From NCBI RefSeq assembly GCF_042610375.1, contig NZ_JBGJZL010000007.1:186001-250000 (forward strand): 64,000 nt of DNA, in the 5' to 3' direction. The notes below the pieces were generated by a model. The model did no database searches and was not told the DNA's origin. It saw only the letters and a program-made list of their open reading frames with translations. Positions within the stretch are counted from its first letter, which is position 1; every line of letters begins with the position of its first letter. Positions 62,767 through 64,000 of this stretch are shown here, piece after piece. This DNA is from CTSoil-075 sp042610375 (GTDB lineage Bacteria; Bacillota; Negativicutes; DSM-13327). Both the position numbers and the translations under genes were made by a program.

Positions 62767-63531
62767 ATGCTGTTAGTGTTTGATATAGGAAATACCAATA
62801 TGGTACTAGGGGCTTATGAAGGCAAGGAATTGTTACAACATTGGCGAATATCAACAGATAGGCAAAAAACAGGCGATGAGTATGGAATGCTCATTAACAA
62901 TCTTTTTACTTATGGTGGGCTTAGTATTAAAGATATTGAGGCGGTTATTATTTCTTCAGTAGTACCACCTCTTGTTGTACCTTTGGTTAAAATGTGCCAA
63001 CGGTATTTTAGTGTAGAACCTTTGGTAGTGGGGCCTGGTATCAAGACTGGGATTTTTATAAAATATGAAAATCCGCGAGAAGTAGGAGCTGACCGTATTG
63101 TTAATGCAGTTGCTGCACATAATAAGTATAGTGGGCCACTTATTATTGTAGATTTTGGTACAGCTACAACTTTTTGTGCGATTGCTGAAAATGGTGATTA
63201 CTTAGGTGGAGCCATTGCGCCTGGTATTGGCATTTCCACTGAGGCTTTGTTTCAACGTGCTGCTAAGTTACCGCGAATTGAACTGGTAAAACCTAAAAAT
63301 GTCATATGCCGTAATACTGTTACAAGTATGCAATCTGGTATTATTTATGGATTTGTTGGACAAGTTGATGGAATTGTAAGCCGTATGAAAGAAGAATTAG
63401 GACAGGATGCTTTTGTTGTAGCGACAGGTGGATTAGCGAATCTGATTGCTATGGAGTCAAGTACGATTAATGCAGTAGAGCACTTTTTGACATTAGAAGG
63501 ATTACAACTGATTTACCAACTTAATGTATAA
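62767..63531 (+). CDS. coaX: Type III pantothenate kinase
   Basis: A 254-residue ASKHA-fold kinase for the first step of CoA synthesis: LLVFDIGNTNMVLGAYEG, GADRIVNAVAA, IVDFGTATTFCAI and GIGISTEALF. RBS GGAGG 8 bases before ATG. In Bacillus coaX follows ftsH; here the asparaginase-to-birA genes lie between. Confidence 0.96.
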   Translation: MLLVFDIGNTNMVLGAYEGKELLQHWRISTDRQKTGDEYGMLINNLFTYGGLSIKDIEAVIISSVVPPLVVPLVKMCQRYFSVEPLVVGPGIKTGIFIKYENPREVGADRIVNAVAAHNKYSGPLIIVDFGTATTFCAIAENGDYLGGAIAPGIGISTEALFQRAAKLPRIELVKPKNVICRNTVTSMQSGIIYGFVGQVDGIVSRMKEELGQDAFVVATGGLANLIAMESSTINAVEHFLTLEGLQLIYQLNV

Positions 63532-63545
63532 TTGTATTTATTGAG

Positions 63546-63608
63546 ATTGGTACTTAGTGTTTGATTGATGCTTGGTTTACGACCGAGTGGCAAGCGCTAA
63601 GTACCAAT
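63546..63608 (+). terminator. Long nested hairpin between coaX and dusB
   Basis: Outer arms ATTGGTACTTAG and CTAAGTACCAAT (perfect, 12 bases), inner GCTTG and CAAGC. Only TTTC follows, so it may be an attenuator or processing site more than a plain terminator. Confidence 0.6.
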
Positions 63609-63648
63609 TTCTAATTGAAAATAAGATTTTTAGTGAGGAAGATCATGT

Positions 63649-64000
63649 ATGCAGATTGGTCATATAAATTTAGTAAACCCGGTTATTCTAGCACCAATGG
63701 CTGGTGTAACTGATCTGCCTTTTCGGTTACTGGCTAAAGAAATGGGCTGCGGCCTAGTATATTCGGAAATGGTTAGTGATAAAGGCTTACTATATAAAAA
63801 TAATCATACGATGGATATGCTGGCGATTGATGAACGAGAGCGACCAGTATCTATGCAGATTTTTGGCTCAGACCCTGCAAGTATGGCTAAGGCCGCTCAA
63901 TTTGTTGAGGCTGCAGGCACTAATATTATTGATATCAACATGGGGTGTCCAACTCCTAAAATTATAAAAAATGGTAGTGGCGCAGCCTTGATGTGCCAGC
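63649..64000 (+). CDS. dusB: tRNA-dihydrouridine synthase DusB, 3' end missing
   Basis: The first 117 residues of a Dus flavoenzyme that reduces uridines in tRNA: MQIGHINLVNPVILAPMAGV, TDLPFRLLAKEMG, VSMQIFGSDPASMAKAA, then the active-site text DINMGCPTPKI with its cysteine. It runs off the window. ATG 63649 follows GTGAGGA by 9 bases; the overlapping ATG 63645 is out of frame. In Bacillus dusB (yacF) also lies downstream of coaX. Confidence 0.94.
   Translation, partial: MQIGHINLVNPVILAPMAGVTDLPFRLLAKEMGCGLVYSEMVSDKGLLYKNNHTMDMLAIDERERPVSMQIFGSDPASMAKAAQFVEAAGTNIIDINMGCPTPKIIKNGSGAALMCQ

Noticed and set aside
1..64000. tRNA, rRNA, CRISPR arrays, insertion sequences or prophage genes
   Set aside because: None seen: no cloverleaf with GTTCRANNC arm, no regularly spaced repeats and no transposase, integrase or phage motifs among the translated frames.

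Overview
The window reads as an AT-rich, anaerobic, endospore-forming Firmicute. The best fit is the Negativicutes, probably the Sporomusaceae (Pelosinus/Sporomusa-like). This rests on the gene set and gene order (Fin-Mfd-SpoVT-SpoVB-YabN-HU, YabP-YabQ-DivIC-YabR-SpoIIE-TilS-Hpt-FtsH, two ger operons, LarA, a CooS-type CO dehydrogenase). No outer-membrane gene that would prove the diderm lineage lies here. No tRNA, rRNA, CRISPR, prophage or insertion sequence was found.

Layout. 0-20 kb: end of an ABC-F ATPase facing RecQ; a DUF2156 protein that appears to start at ATT; LarA-like racemase; a SpoIID-family protein; a cytoplasmic chemoreceptor; DUF1934-argS; rpoE-pyrG; sppA-Yip1; a large lipoprotein; a Spo0F-like regulator behind a sigma-H-type promoter; a zinc-ribbon protein; transaldolase; a LysM/M23 peptidase. 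20-29 kb: fin-mfd, spoVT, spoVB, yabN, hup, the conserved sporulation/cell-division neighbourhood of Bacillus and Clostridia. 29-46.8 kb: a block that interrupts that neighbourhood, holding a PhoB-type regulator, pstB-phoU and pstC-pstA (each pair behind its own PHO box), cooS, ger operon 1, a second SpoIID lipoprotein, and ger operon 2 with two tandem gerC genes. 46.8-56.4 kb: the core resumes with yabP-(lytic transglycosylase)-yabQ-divIC-yabR-spoIIE-tilS-hpt-ftsH. 56.4-64 kb: asparaginase, a MocR regulator divergent from azlCD, an aminotransferase, birA, coaX and the start of dusB.

How the genes work together. Sporulation dominates: phosphorelay (Spo0F), forespore control (Fin, SpoIIE, SpoVT), engulfment and cell-wall enzymes (SpoIID-like proteins, SpoVB, lytic transglycosylase, M23), coat/cortex assembly (YabP, YabQ) and germinant receptors. 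The rest is housekeeping: translation (ArgS, TilS, DusB), nucleotides (PyrG, Hpt), repair (RecQ, Mfd), proteolysis (FtsH, SppA), cofactors (CoaX, BirA), phosphate uptake, and export or turnover of amino acids.

The most unusual signal is non-coding. A structured element of about 100 nt occurs three times on the + strand (17.5, 28.8 and 57.5 kb) and ends in a terminator with a GACTTGGC/GCCAAGTC stem. The stem alone recurs at least five more times. Two copies are about 96% identical over 101 nt although nearly 29 kb apart, and one copy sits at the left edge of the 18-kb block. It could be an unrecognised small-RNA, attenuator or mobile-repeat family.
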